A stretch of DNA of 18,357 bases, from NCBI GenBank assembly GCA_036377055.1, contig DASUZD010000165.1, forward strand, positions 1 to 18,357, written 5' to 3'. Source of the DNA: DASUZD01 sp036377055. Its GTDB lineage: Bacteria > Actinomycetota > Thermoleophilia > Gaiellales > Gaiellaceae. The notes under the pieces were generated by a model that was not told the origin of the DNA, searched no databases, and saw nothing but the letters and a program-made list of their open reading frames with translations. A program made the translations under genes and the position numbers. This document shows, piece by piece, positions 1-7,195 of the stretch. Position 1 is the first letter of the stretch; every line of letters starts with the position of its first letter.

Positions 1-612
1 CCGCTGCTCGCGCGCTTTCCGATGCACCGCATCCCGCACGGAGTCGACACCGCAGTCTTCAGGCCGCTCCCGAAGGACGAGGCGCGGCGCCGGCTCGGGC
101 TGCCGGAAGGCCGGCCGCTCGTCCTCTTCTCGGCCTCCGACCTGAACGAGCCGCGGAAGGGCCTGCACCTGCTCGAGGAGGCGCTGGCGCGGATGGACGA
201 TCCGCCGCTGCTCGCGCTCGCGGGGGCGGGCGAGATACCGCGGCGCGTCGAGACCGCCTGGCTCGGCTCGATCGGCGACGACGAGGTGCTCGCACAGGCG
301 TACTCGGCCGCGGACGTGCTCGCCGTGCCGACCGTCGCGGACGCGCTGACGCAAACGGCGATCGAGTCGATCGCGTGCGGAACGCCGTGCGTCGCGTTCG
401 ACCGCGGCGGCGTCACGGACGTCGTCACCGAGGAGACGGGCTACCAGGCGCGGTTCGGCGACGTGGACGACCTCGCGCGCGGCCTGCGCGTCGTCCTAGA
501 GGAGCACGACCGGTACGCGCCGCGGTGCCGCGAGATCGCCGAGCAGGAGTTCACGGTCGACCTCCAGGTGCGCCGGTACGTCGAGCTCTACGAGCAGGTT
601 CTCGCGCCCTGA
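1..612 (+). CDS. GT4-family glycosyltransferase, C-terminal part (5' end outside window)
   Basis: The frame is open from the first base, so this is the C-terminal ~203 residues of a longer protein; the ATG at 22 is internal. The visible part is the C-terminal Rossmann half of a GT-B enzyme. It opens with the hinge motif IPHGVDTAVFRP, followed by a GLPEGRPLVLFSA strand, a lysine in EPRKGL, and the nucleotide-sugar site region DALTQTAIESIACGTPCVAF. That last segment resembles the 'DNLPNT..EA.ACGTPVVAF' form of GT4 enzymes such as WcaC-type transferases, rather than the classical EGFG form. Members of the family move a sugar from a nucleotide-sugar donor onto a glycan on the cytoplasmic side of the membrane. 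The gene is followed after a short gap by a GT2 gene on the same strand, so it likely belongs to the same operon. Donor and acceptor cannot be read from the sequence. Confidence 0.9.
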   Translation, partial: PLLARFPMHRIPHGVDTAVFRPLPKDEARRRLGLPEGRPLVLFSASDLNEPRKGLHLLEEALARMDDPPLLALAGAGEIPRRVETAWLGSIGDDEVLAQAYSAADVLAVPTVADALTQTAIESIACGTPCVAFDRGGVTDVVTEETGYQARFGDVDDLARGLRVVLEEHDRYAPRCREIAEQEFTVDLQVRRYVELYEQVLAP

Positions 613-644
613 GGGGGGCGGTCGTGACGTCGGCGCCGCTTGCC

Positions 645-650
645 TATCCT
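645..650 (+). promoter_or_regulatory. possible -10 box (TATCCT) of a leaderless GT2 transcript
   Basis: TATCCT fits the actinobacterial TAnnnT -10 consensus and lies 6 nt before the ATG at 657, which has no Shine-Dalgarno sequence. The same geometry recurs at several other genes of the window. If real, it supports ATG 657 over the alternative GTG 624. No -35 element is evident. Confidence 0.4.
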
Positions 651-656
651 CACCGC

Positions 657-1586
657 ATGCCTCCGGACGGCGTCGCGCGCCCGCTCGTCTCGATCGTCAC
701 GCCGTCGTACAACCACGCCGAGTTCGTCGACGAGTCGATCCGGTCGGTGCTGGACCAGGACTACGAGCCCATCGAATACGTGATTGTCGACGACGGCTCC
801 ACCGACGGCACCGTGGAGGCGATCCGGCGCTACGAGGACCGGCTCGCGTGGTGGACGACGCAGGAGAACGCCGGGCAGGCGGCGGCATTGAACCGCGGCT
901 TTGCGAACACGAGCGGCGAGCTGATGGCGTTTCTCAACTCCGACGACGCGCTCCTGCCGGGCTCGGTTCGGACGCTCGTCGACGCCTTCGCGGCGGATCC
1001 CTCGGTGCTCCTGGTCTACGGCGATGCGATGACGGTGCAGGACGGCCGCGAGATCGGGATCCTGCGGGCGAGAGACTGGGATCCGCGCAGGCTCGTCCGC
1101 ACCGGCGCGAACCCTGTGCCGCAGCAGGCGTCGATGTGGCGCCGGCGCGCCTGGGACCTCGCCGGGCCGTTCGACGAGGAGCTGTTCTTCTTCTTCGAGT
1201 ACGAGTTCCTCGTCCGGCTCTCGCCGCACGGCGGAGCGCGCCGGCTCGAACGACCCCTCGCCAGGTTCCGGCTCCATCCGGAGTCGAAGACCGTGCAGCA
1301 GTCGACGACGACGGGCGAGGACGCGATCCGGCTCGCCGACGGGTTCTTGACGAGCTCCCGTGTCCCGCCCGAGCTCCGGGCGTACGCGCGCCGCGGCCGC
1401 GCCAGCTATCACCTTCGCGCTGCGCTCGTCTTCTACCAGGCGGCGGAGATCGTCCGCGCTCGCCGGCAGTTCCTGCGCGCGCTCGCGCTGGCCCCGCTCG
1501 CGTTCAGCCGACTCCACGTGCTCCTCTTTCTGAAAAGCCTCGTCCCACAGCCGATCGTGCGCCATCGCCGGCGCCGCCGCCGGTGA
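657..1586 (+). CDS. family 2 glycosyltransferase (first of a tandem pair)
   Basis: 309 residues with a GT-A fold, GT2 family. The N-terminal strand PLVSIVTPSYN (residues 9-19) is followed by the nucleotide-binding DDGSTDG (45-51), ALNRGF (77-82), and the metal-binding region LNSDD (93-97). A downstream WRRRAWDLAGPFDEELFFFF stretch matches the acceptor/catalytic segment of this family. The C-terminal ~100 residues are helical and basic, ending in a run of arginines. It probably transfers a sugar to a surface glycan at the inner membrane face. Two starts are possible. ATG 657 is preceded at 6 nt by TATCCT (leaderless type). GTG 624 is preceded by a GAGGGG-like ribosome site and would add 11 residues. 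I prefer 657 because the paralogue also starts just before PLVS, but 624 is not excluded. Its stop overlaps the next gene's GTG by 4 bp, so the two are probably translationally coupled. Confidence 0.9.
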   Translation: MPPDGVARPLVSIVTPSYNHAEFVDESIRSVLDQDYEPIEYVIVDDGSTDGTVEAIRRYEDRLAWWTTQENAGQAAALNRGFANTSGELMAFLNSDDALLPGSVRTLVDAFAADPSVLLVYGDAMTVQDGREIGILRARDWDPRRLVRTGANPVPQQASMWRRRAWDLAGPFDEELFFFFEYEFLVRLSPHGGARRLERPLARFRLHPESKTVQQSTTTGEDAIRLADGFLTSSRVPPELRAYARRGRASYHLRAALVFYQAAEIVRARRQFLRALALAPLAFSRLHVLLFLKSLVPQPIVRHRRRRRR

Positions 1587-2539
1587 CCCGCCCGCTCGTC
1601 TCGATCGTCACGCCGTCGTACAACCAGGCGGCGTTTCTCGAGGAGACGCTGCGCTCGGTGCTCGACCAGGACTACGAGCCGATCGAATACCTCGTCGTCG
1701 ACGACGGCTCGACCGACGGAAGCGCCGAGATCGTCGAGCGCCACGCGGACCGGCTCGCGTGGTGGACGCGGCAGGAGAACACGGGTCAGGTAGCTGCGCT
1801 CAATCGCGGCTTCGAGCGCGCGACGGGCGAGTACATGGGCTATCTCAACTCCGACGACACGCTGCTCCCGGGAGCGGTCTCGCGGATGGTTGCGGAGCTC
1901 GAGCGGGACCCGGAACTCCTGCTCGTCTACGGCGACGCGCTCTACACGGACGAGGAGTCGCGTCAGACCGGCTATCTCCGCTCGCGCGAGTTCGACGTCG
2001 TCGAGATGGTGCGCACGGCCGAGAACCACGTCGTGCAGCCCTCGACGCTCTGGTGCCGCGAGGCGTGGGAGCGATACGGCCCGCTGAATGAGGACGGCTG
2101 GTACTTCTTCGACTTCGAGTTCTTCGTGCGCTTCCCGCCCGAGCGCGTGCGGCGCATCCCAAAGCCTCTGTCGACCTACCGGATCCACTCCGAGGCGAAG
2201 TCGACCGGGGCGGCCGCTTCCCGCCTCGCCCGTGACCACGCGCGGCTTGCGGAGACGTTCTTCGCGTCGGAGCGGCTGCCGGCGGCGGCACGGCAGGTCG
2301 CGCGCGAAGGCCGGTCGAGCGCGTACCTCCTGGGCGCCGAGTTCGCGTACGAAGGGCTCGCCATGGGGCGCGCGCGGCGGTATGCGCTCCGCGGACTTGC
2401 GCTCCACCCGCGCCACGCAGCGTCGCGGCGCTGGCTATCGCTCTCAGCCAAGAGCCTCCTGCCGCGTCAGCTCGTCGCTCGCCTCCGCGAGCGGCGCCGC
2501 GCCGCTTACGCCAAGCCGCCGACGACGATCGTCCGGTAG
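1583..2539 (+). CDS. family 2 glycosyltransferase (second of a tandem pair)
   Basis: 318 residues, close paralogue of the gene just upstream. It has PLVSIVTPSYN (residues 4-14), DDGSTDG (40-46), ALNRGF and LNSDD (88-92) in the same order and spacing, and the same DRLAWWT.QEN.GQ segment between them. The GTG start at 1583 overlaps the previous stop (GTGA), which fixes the start and implies coupling. The longer open frame upstream of 1583 is a shadow of the first copy. The C-terminal third (FFASERLP to SAKSLLP) is a helical tail that recurs as a broken copy downstream of the sulfatase gene. Expected role: glycan chain assembly with a nucleotide-sugar donor. Divergence from the first copy in the region after LNSDD suggests a different acceptor or sugar, not redundancy (inference). 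Confidence 0.92.
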   Translation: MTRPLVSIVTPSYNQAAFLEETLRSVLDQDYEPIEYLVVDDGSTDGSAEIVERHADRLAWWTRQENTGQVAALNRGFERATGEYMGYLNSDDTLLPGAVSRMVAELERDPELLLVYGDALYTDEESRQTGYLRSREFDVVEMVRTAENHVVQPSTLWCREAWERYGPLNEDGWYFFDFEFFVRFPPERVRRIPKPLSTYRIHSEAKSTGAAASRLARDHARLAETFFASERLPAAARQVAREGRSSAYLLGAEFAYEGLAMGRARRYALRGLALHPRHAASRRWLSLSAKSLLPRQLVARLRERRRAAYAKPPTTIVR

Positions 2540-2548
2540 GCGACGCCG

Positions 2549-2577
2549 CTGAGCGCGCGAATATCTCGATCGCTCAG
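2549..2577 (+). terminator. candidate terminator hairpin after the tandem GT2 operon
   Basis: A perfect 7-bp inverted repeat CTGAGCG / CGCTCAG with a 15-nt AT-richer loop begins 9 nt after the GT2 stop. There is no U-run after it, so it may be a weak or factor-assisted terminator, or a chance dyad. The rest of the 157-bp gap to the sulfatase gene holds only the possible promoter noted next to that gene. Confidence 0.35.
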
Positions 2578-2681
2578 TTGCACGAACTCCCGCTGATCGA
2601 AGTGGCCTGGCTCGGCCGGCTCTGGACGACAACCCAAGCGCGGCCCCATACTCGAGGGCACCGTTACGTCGCCCACGGGCG

Positions 2682-2687
2682 TATACG
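2682..2687 (+). promoter_or_regulatory. possible -10 box (TATACG) of the sulfatase gene
   Basis: TATACG ends 9 nt before ATG 2697, which has no ribosome binding site. It is one mismatch from TAnnnT and in the same position relative to the start as the boxes before 5810 and 16928. The transcript may be leaderless. No convincing -35 element is seen. Confidence 0.3.
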
Positions 2688-2696
2688 TAGCCACAA

Positions 2697-4418
2697 ATGC
2701 GCGTTCGTCACCCGATTCTCCTGGCGCTCGTCGGCGGAGCCGTTGCGGCGTCGCTCGCCGCCGCAGGCCATCGAGCGCATGCGCGTCCGGCGGCGGTGGC
2801 GCGGCCGCGCCCGAACGTCCTCGTTCTCGAGACCGACGACCAGACGCTCGCAGAGATGGCTGTGCTCCCGACCGTCCGCCGTCTGATCGGTGACGAAGGC
2901 GTCACCTTCGACAACAGCTTCGTGACGTTTTCGCTCTGCTGCCCATCCCGCGCGTCGCTCCTCACAGGCCAGTACGCCCACAACCACGGCGTCCGTGGAA
3001 ACACGTCGGCCGCCGGCGGCTACTACAAGCTCGACTCGACAAACACGCTCGCGGTCTGGCTCCAGCGCGCCGGCTACTACACCGTCCTCCTCGGCAAGTA
3101 TCTGAACGAGTACGGGACGCGCGACCCGAAGGAGATTCCGCCCGGGTGGAGCGAGTGGCACGGGCTCGTCGACCCCTCCACTTACCGGTACTACGGCTAC
3201 ACGATGAACGAGGACGGGAAGCTGACGACGTATTGCGAGGACGCGCAGCCGCCCTGCTACCAAACCGATGTGCTGCGCGACAAGGCGGACGAGATCATCC
3301 GTCGCCGCGCGCCGAATCCGCAGCCGTTCTTCCTCTGGGTCGCATTCCTCGCCCCGCATGCCGGCCAACCGGCCGATCCGGACAACCCGTTCATCGAGAC
3401 GCCGTCGCCCGCGCCGCGGCATCGGGGTGCATTCGCGAACGAGCCGTTGCCGATGCCCCCGTCGTTCAACGAAGCCGACGTCTCGGACAAGCCAAGCGCG
3501 ATCCAGCGCCTGCCGCTGCTCGCCGAACGCGAGATCGCGGCGATCCGCGAGAACTGGCAGCGGCGCCGCGAGACGCTTCTCGCGGTCGACGAGGCCGTGG
3601 GATCGATCCTCGAGACACTGCGCAGGACTGGCGAGCTCGATAACACGCTGATCCTTTTCACGTCCGACAACGGCTTCTTCCACGGTGAGCACCGCATCCC
3701 CTTTGGCAAGACGCTGCTCTACGAGCCGTCGATCCGCGTGCCGCTGCTCATGCGCGGCCCCGGGATTCCGCGCGGCGTCCACCGATCTCAGCTCGTCGCG
3801 AACATCGACTACGCGCCGACGATCCTCGACGCGGCGAAGGTCGAGCCCGGGCGAATACAGGACGGGATCTCGCTCCTCCCCCTCGCTCGCGACGGGTACA
3901 AGGAGGTGGGCCGAGACCTCCTCGTCGATAACGAGCCGGGTCCCGAGCACTTTGACGCGATCCGCTCCCGCAACTGGCTTTACGCCGAATATGCGACCGG
4001 CGAACGCGAGCTCTACGACCTCGCTCACGACCCCGACGAGCTCCAGAGCCTGCATGGCGACCCGAGCTACGCCGCCGTCCGTGGAGCGCTCGCGCAGAGG
4101 CTGCACGTGCTCGTTGCGTGCAAGGGCCCCACCTGCCGCGAGGGGCCGCGCGTCACGCTCGTCCTGCGGTCGAGGAGGCGCCGCTCTTGCGCTTTCGGTG
4201 CCGTGCGGGCGTCGCTCGGCGGCACCGACGCCGCCACCGTCACCGCTGTGACGTTCGAGCTGAACGGCCGTACAGTCGCGGTCGCCAGGCGCGCGCCGTT
4301 CCGGGTGGTGGTCCCGCACAGGCGCTTTCACGCGGGCCGGAACGTCGTCCGGGCCCGGGTCGAGGCGCAGGTCGATCGGCTCGTTACCAAGGACACGACG
4401 ATTCGGGTGTGCCGCTAG
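2697..4418 (+). CDS. exported formylglycine-type sulfatase with C-terminal Ig-like domain
   Basis: 573 residues. The N-terminus is a signal peptide (charged MRVRH, hydrophobic residues ~7-22, then HAHARPAA), so the enzyme acts outside the membrane. The sulfatase domain starts with NVLVLETDDQT (residues 40-50; D47 and D48 bind the metal). It carries the type I sulfatase signature C-C-P-S-R-x3-L-T-G with Cys81 as the predicted formylglycine, then HNHGV, HRG, SDNGFFHGEH and GKTLLYEPSIRVPLL. ELYDLAHDPDE marks the end of the catalytic part (~residue 445). A ~90-residue tail follows, with the pattern VTFELNGRTVAVARRAPF typical of bacterial Ig-like folds. Sulfatases hydrolyse sulfate esters on sugars or other organic sulfates, and activation needs a formylglycine-generating enzyme not encoded here. 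A sulfotransferase gene lies just downstream. The exact substrate is unknown; choline-sulfatase and N-acetylglucosamine-6-sulfatase-like roles are both possible. Confidence 0.93.
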   Translation: MRVRHPILLALVGGAVAASLAAAGHRAHARPAAVARPRPNVLVLETDDQTLAEMAVLPTVRRLIGDEGVTFDNSFVTFSLCCPSRASLLTGQYAHNHGVRGNTSAAGGYYKLDSTNTLAVWLQRAGYYTVLLGKYLNEYGTRDPKEIPPGWSEWHGLVDPSTYRYYGYTMNEDGKLTTYCEDAQPPCYQTDVLRDKADEIIRRRAPNPQPFFLWVAFLAPHAGQPADPDNPFIETPSPAPRHRGAFANEPLPMPPSFNEADVSDKPSAIQRLPLLAEREIAAIRENWQRRRETLLAVDEAVGSILETLRRTGELDNTLILFTSDNGFFHGEHRIPFGKTLLYEPSIRVPLLMRGPGIPRGVHRSQLVANIDYAPTILDAAKVEPGRIQDGISLLPLARDGYKEVGRDLLVDNEPGPEHFDAIRSRNWLYAEYATGERELYDLAHDPDELQSLHGDPSYAAVRGALAQRLHVLVACKGPTCREGPRVTLVLRSRRRRSCAFGAVRASLGGTDAATVTAVTFELNGRTVAVARRAPFRVVVPHRRFHAGRNVVRARVEAQVDRLVTKDTTIRVCR

Positions 4419-4425
4419 GAGCGGG

Positions 4426-4445
4426 CGAGGTTGCGAGGCAACTCG
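4426..4445 (+). terminator. candidate terminator hairpin after the sulfatase gene
   Basis: CGAG-G-TTGC, a GAG loop, then GCAA-CTCG form an 8-bp stem with one bulged G, starting 7 nt after the sulfatase stop codon. No T-tract follows, as is common for hairpins in GC-rich actinobacteria. The role is inferred from position only. Confidence 0.35.
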
Positions 4446-4503
4446 CGGAACAGGTATGAGAGGCTGGCGGGCGCGCCGCCGAGCCCGCTCCAGTGGCGGA
4501 CCG

Positions 4504-4770
4504 AAGAAGAGGCTCGCCGAGCCGTTCTGCGCGTCGGAGCGACTGCCGGAGGCGGCGCGTTCCGTGGCGCAGGAGGGGTGTTCGAGTGCCTACCCCCTCA
4601 ATGCGGAGTTCGCGTACGAGGGGCTCGATCTCGCGCGGGCACGGCCGCAGGCGCTGCGGGGACTCACGTTCCACCCGCGGCACGTTGCGTCTCCGCGGTG
4701 GCTCTCGTTCGCGGCGAGGACCCTCTTGCCGGGGCGCGTGGTGCGCCTTGCGCGCGAGGCGGCGCGATGA
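4504..4770 (+). pseudogene. relic: C-terminal fragment of a GT2 glycosyltransferase
   Basis: The reading frame ending at 4770 encodes about 85 residues that match the C-terminus of the GT2 encoded at 1583-2539. From RLAEPFCASERLP to LLP I count about 52 identical residues of 73 by eye, without gaps. Nothing resembling the catalytic GT2 domain (DDGSTDG, LNSDD) precedes it, so the fragment cannot be an active transferase. The nearest start is ATG 4456, which would add ~16 unrelated arginine-rich residues and has no ribosome binding site. I read it as the remains of a third copy of the tandem GT2 gene. Since the intact copy ends just before the sulfatase gene and this relic lies just after it, the sulfatase is bracketed by direct repeats. 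It may have been inserted, or a duplication followed by deletion may have occurred. The frame is still open, so a short helical protein cannot be fully excluded. Confidence 0.8.
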
Positions 4771-4797
4771 ACATCGACGGTAGAGTCTGTCGACGGC

Positions 4798-4802
4798 GGA
4801 GG
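4798..4802 (+). promoter_or_regulatory. ribosome binding site deciding the sulfotransferase start
   Basis: GGAGG, 5 nt upstream of GTG 4808, is a consensus Shine-Dalgarno site. A TAGAGT (TAnnnT) hexamer at 4781-4786 could be the matching -10 box, giving a short leader, unlike the leaderless-type genes around it. Confidence 0.55.
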
Positions 4803-4807
4803 CCGCT

Positions 4808-5725
4808 GTGACCGATCCCGTGTGCGTCCTGTACATCTCCGGCCTCCCGCACAGTGGGAGCACGCTCTTGGCACGCGTGCTCGGCGAGGTCGAGGGTGTG
4901 TTCGCGGCGGGCGAGGTGTCCGGGCTGAGCGACCGGATCACGAGTGGCGATCGCTGTGGGTGCGGCGCCGCGCTCGCCGACTGTCCCTTCTGGGGATCGG
5001 TTCTGCGCTTGGCGTTCCCGGACGCCGACCCACTTCCGCGGCTGCGGCCGGAGAGACGCTGGATCCACGGCCGCACGCTCGTCTCGCTGGCGCTCGGGCG
5101 CGACCACGAACGTCTGCGCGCCTACCGCGGGGACCTCGCGAGGCTCTACCACGCGATCGCCGCGGTGTCTGGCTGCCGCGCGATCGTCGATTCGTCCAAG
5201 TCGCCGACGTTCGCCTACATCGTCGGCCGCACGCCGGGGATCGAGGTCTATGGCGTCCACCTCGTCCGCGACCCACGCGCGACGTCGTACTCGTGGAGCG
5301 TTGATCCGCACTACCACCGGACGCGAGGGCCTGCGTTCGGCGCACGCTGGACGTTCTGGAACCTCGAACTGGAGGCGCTTGCGGCGCGGCACCGGCGGCG
5401 GTTCGTCCGCTTGCGGCTCGAGGATTTCGTCCGCGAGCCGGTCGCCGCGACGCGCCGCGTCCTCCGCCTTGTCGGGGCCGACGAGGCCGACCTGCCCTTC
5501 CTTGACGAACGGTCTGCCCGCCTGCCCGAACACCACATGGTCGAGGGGCACGCAAGTCGTTTCGACACCGGCGTCGTCGCCATCCGGGAGAGCACGACCT
5601 GGCGACGACGCCTCTCGACGCGCCGCGAGCTCTCGACGTCGCTGCTCGCGTCACCGCTTCAGCTCCTTTACGGCTACCCGGTCGTGCGACGCCCGATCCG
5701 GGCGGCCGCGCCGCCGCCGGCTTGA
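4808..5725 (+). CDS. PAPS-dependent sulfotransferase
   Basis: 305 residues. SGLPHSGSTLLARVL (residues 11-25) is the 5'-phosphosulfate-binding loop of sulfotransferases. The 3'-phosphate-binding part is visible as VDSSKSP (127-133) plus VHLVRDPRATSYSW (150-163). A cysteine cluster CGCGAALADCPFW (50-62) is characteristic of a bacterial sulfotransferase subfamily (Sulfotransfer_3-like). LRLEDFVREP is the usual segment after the core. The enzyme would transfer sulfate from PAPS to a glycan or lipid hydroxyl in the cytoplasm. The GTG start is set by the GGAGG site 5 nt upstream. In this locus the natural acceptor is a sugar of the surface glycan or its lipid carrier (inference). Its closeness to the sulfatase suggests that sulfate is both placed on and removed from surface molecules. 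Confidence 0.9.
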   Translation: MTDPVCVLYISGLPHSGSTLLARVLGEVEGVFAAGEVSGLSDRITSGDRCGCGAALADCPFWGSVLRLAFPDADPLPRLRPERRWIHGRTLVSLALGRDHERLRAYRGDLARLYHAIAAVSGCRAIVDSSKSPTFAYIVGRTPGIEVYGVHLVRDPRATSYSWSVDPHYHRTRGPAFGARWTFWNLELEALAARHRRRFVRLRLEDFVREPVAATRRVLRLVGADEADLPFLDERSARLPEHHMVEGHASRFDTGVVAIRESTTWRRRLSTRRELSTSLLASPLQLLYGYPVVRRPIRAAAPPPA

Positions 5726-5794
5726 CCTGCGGCAGTCCGACCGCGCCCCGGCTGCCTGGAAATTGGCCGTAGCGGCTCCACGTCGGCGCGGCTC

Positions 5795-5800
5795 TAGACT
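5795..5800 (+). promoter_or_regulatory. possible -10 box (TAGACT) of the 5810-9152 operon
   Basis: TAGACT fits TAnnnT and ends 9 nt before GTG 5810, which lacks a ribosome binding site. The 84-bp gap 5726-5809 holds nothing else I can name. A GGCAG/CTGCC repeat early in it could be part of a weak terminator for the sulfotransferase gene. Confidence 0.45.
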
Positions 5801-5809
5801 GACCCGCCG

Positions 5810-7195
5810 GTGGACGCCCTCGACATCGTGCTGCTCACGTATAACCGGCTTGAGTACCTCGTCGCGACGGTCGAAGCTCTGCGCGAGCGGACGCCGGAGC
5901 CGTTCCGCCTCACGATCGTGGACAACGCCTCCGGAAGCGCCGTGCGGAATTGGCTCGTCGAACACGGGGACCTCTTTCACCAGGTCATCTTCCAACCGCA
6001 GAACGAGCATATCGCCGGTTTCCAGCGCGGGATCGACACGACGTCGAGCGATCCATTCGTGCTCGCCGAGCCGGACTTGATCGTGCCTGATCTCGAGCCC
6101 TCGTGGCTGGCGCGGCTGCGCGCGTTGATGGATCGGCACCCCGATTTCGGCCTGATCGGCGTGGGGCTCGACACCGCAAACCGGCCGGCGGTGCTCGGCC
6201 CTGAGACATTCGAGGCCTCGGCGGTCGTTGACGGTGAGGTCGTCGAGAGCAACGTCGGGATCTGGTTCCAGATGATCCGCCGCGAGGCCCTGCGCGTCCC
6301 TTATGTCAAAGACAGCGCCGCATGCATGGCGATCCGCGAGGCGGGTTTCCGCGTCGGCTGGACGCCGAAGATTCGCGCCTTCCACCTCGGCTGGGACGAT
6401 CACCGGACGCACCCCACGCATCTCGTCTCGAAGAACGAGCTCCCCTCCCCGTACCCCCACTACCGCGAGGTGGAGCTCATCGGTCGACCGCCCGCTATCG
6501 AGGAGTTGGCACGAGCCGCACCCGTCGTCGGCCAGCTCCGACGTGCGGGCGTGGCTTCCGAGGCGGTGTTGGAGCTTGCGTGGGGCGCCCCCGTCTTGGG
6601 TCCAGCGCTGGACGCTGTAAGGACCCTCCATCCGCCTCCGGTGACCCTCCCCCTCGGCGATGGGGCCGCCGGCGCGGTCGTCTTGGTCGCGCCGCCGGCC
6701 GAGATCGCGGCCGACGCCCTCGCGGAGGCCGCCCGCGTTGCCACCACGATCGTCGTCGCAGTCGTCTCGCTCGCGACCTTCGACGGCCGGGCCGCGGCCG
6801 ACGTGGCGCCTGCCGGCTGGACTGGACATGAGGTCCCTGCCGTCGGCCGGCTGCCGCTCGAGCTTGCGCGGCGCGGCGACGAGCTGCCTGCGCTGAAGGG
6901 TCACCTCCGCTACACCACGCTGGAGCATCGTGACAGCTGGCTGGCGCTCTTCGCTGCAGCCGCAATTCCTCCCGAGGGCGAGGAGCGCCTGTTCGTGTTC
7001 ACGGCCGAGGGTGCGGTCACGAGTCAGGACTACCTGACGCTCGGCCACGGCCTGGTTCCGTGGAAGCCGCCGCCGCGACCGTTGCCGACGCCGAAGGCAC
7101 CGTCGTGGCGCTGGAAAGTGCGGCACGGCATTGCCACCCGCGCTCCGGTCCCGGTGGTGAGAGCATTTCGCCGGGTTGGCCGACGGCAGCGTTGA
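5810..7195 (+). CDS. family 2 glycosyltransferase fused to a degenerate methyltransferase-like domain
   Basis: 461 residues. Residues 1-205 are a GT2 catalytic domain: LDIVLLTYNR (4-13), TIVDNAS (35-41), QNEHIAGFQRGID (64-76), LAEPDLIVPD (85-94, the DxD-type segment), then IREAGFRVGWTPK and FHLGWDD. Residues ~235-345 look like the skeleton of a class I SAM methyltransferase. EAVLELAWGAPVLG sits where motif I (vLdlGcG.G) belongs, LPLGDGAAGAVVLVAPPAE where 'LPf.DgsFDvVv....EH' belongs, and ALAEAARVATTIVVAV where 'al.E..RV....vv' belongs. The glycine-rich SAM loop and the acidic residue are not conserved, so this half may be catalytically dead (inference). The C-terminal 40 residues are proline/arginine-rich. 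The stop overlaps the following TTG start (TTGA). The GT2 assignment is firm; the second domain is tentative. Confidence 0.88.
   Translation: MDALDIVLLTYNRLEYLVATVEALRERTPEPFRLTIVDNASGSAVRNWLVEHGDLFHQVIFQPQNEHIAGFQRGIDTTSSDPFVLAEPDLIVPDLEPSWLARLRALMDRHPDFGLIGVGLDTANRPAVLGPETFEASAVVDGEVVESNVGIWFQMIRREALRVPYVKDSAACMAIREAGFRVGWTPKIRAFHLGWDDHRTHPTHLVSKNELPSPYPHYREVELIGRPPAIEELARAAPVVGQLRRAGVASEAVLELAWGAPVLGPALDAVRTLHPPPVTLPLGDGAAGAVVLVAPPAEIAADALAEAARVATTIVVAVVSLATFDGRAAADVAPAGWTGHEVPAVGRLPLELARRGDELPALKGHLRYTTLEHRDSWLALFAAAAIPPEGEERLFVFTAEGAVTSQDYLTLGHGLVPWKPPPRPLPTPKAPSWRWKVRHGIATRAPVPVVRAFRRVGRRQR

Noticed and set aside
588..1565. Long minus-strand open frames opposite the glycosyltransferase and sulfatase genes (also 1433-2416, 2664-4331, 5651-7126, 14753-16414)
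   Set aside because: They mirror the GC-rich codon pattern of the real genes on the other strand, have Arg/Glu/Val-rich compositions without domains, and disappear once the recognised families are placed.
2506..2694. 62-residue minus-strand frame in the gap before the sulfatase, starting GTG next to the sulfatase ATG
   Set aside because: It looks protein-like in part (FVQLSDRDIRALSGVAY) but has lower G/C at third positions (about 77%), no ribosome site, no recognised family, and runs into the GT2 3' end. Could be a remnant; not supported enough to annotate.
4431..4811. Plus-strand frame of 126 residues overlapping the GT2 relic
   Set aside because: Different frame from the relic; no similarity to its neighbours. 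The frame with the GT2 match is the meaningful one.
7060..7191. Upstream extension of the second GT4 gene to ATG 7060
   Set aside because: The 44 extra residues overlap the end of the preceding gene and do not fit the family's N-terminus. TTG 7192 gives the expected start and a 4-bp overlap.
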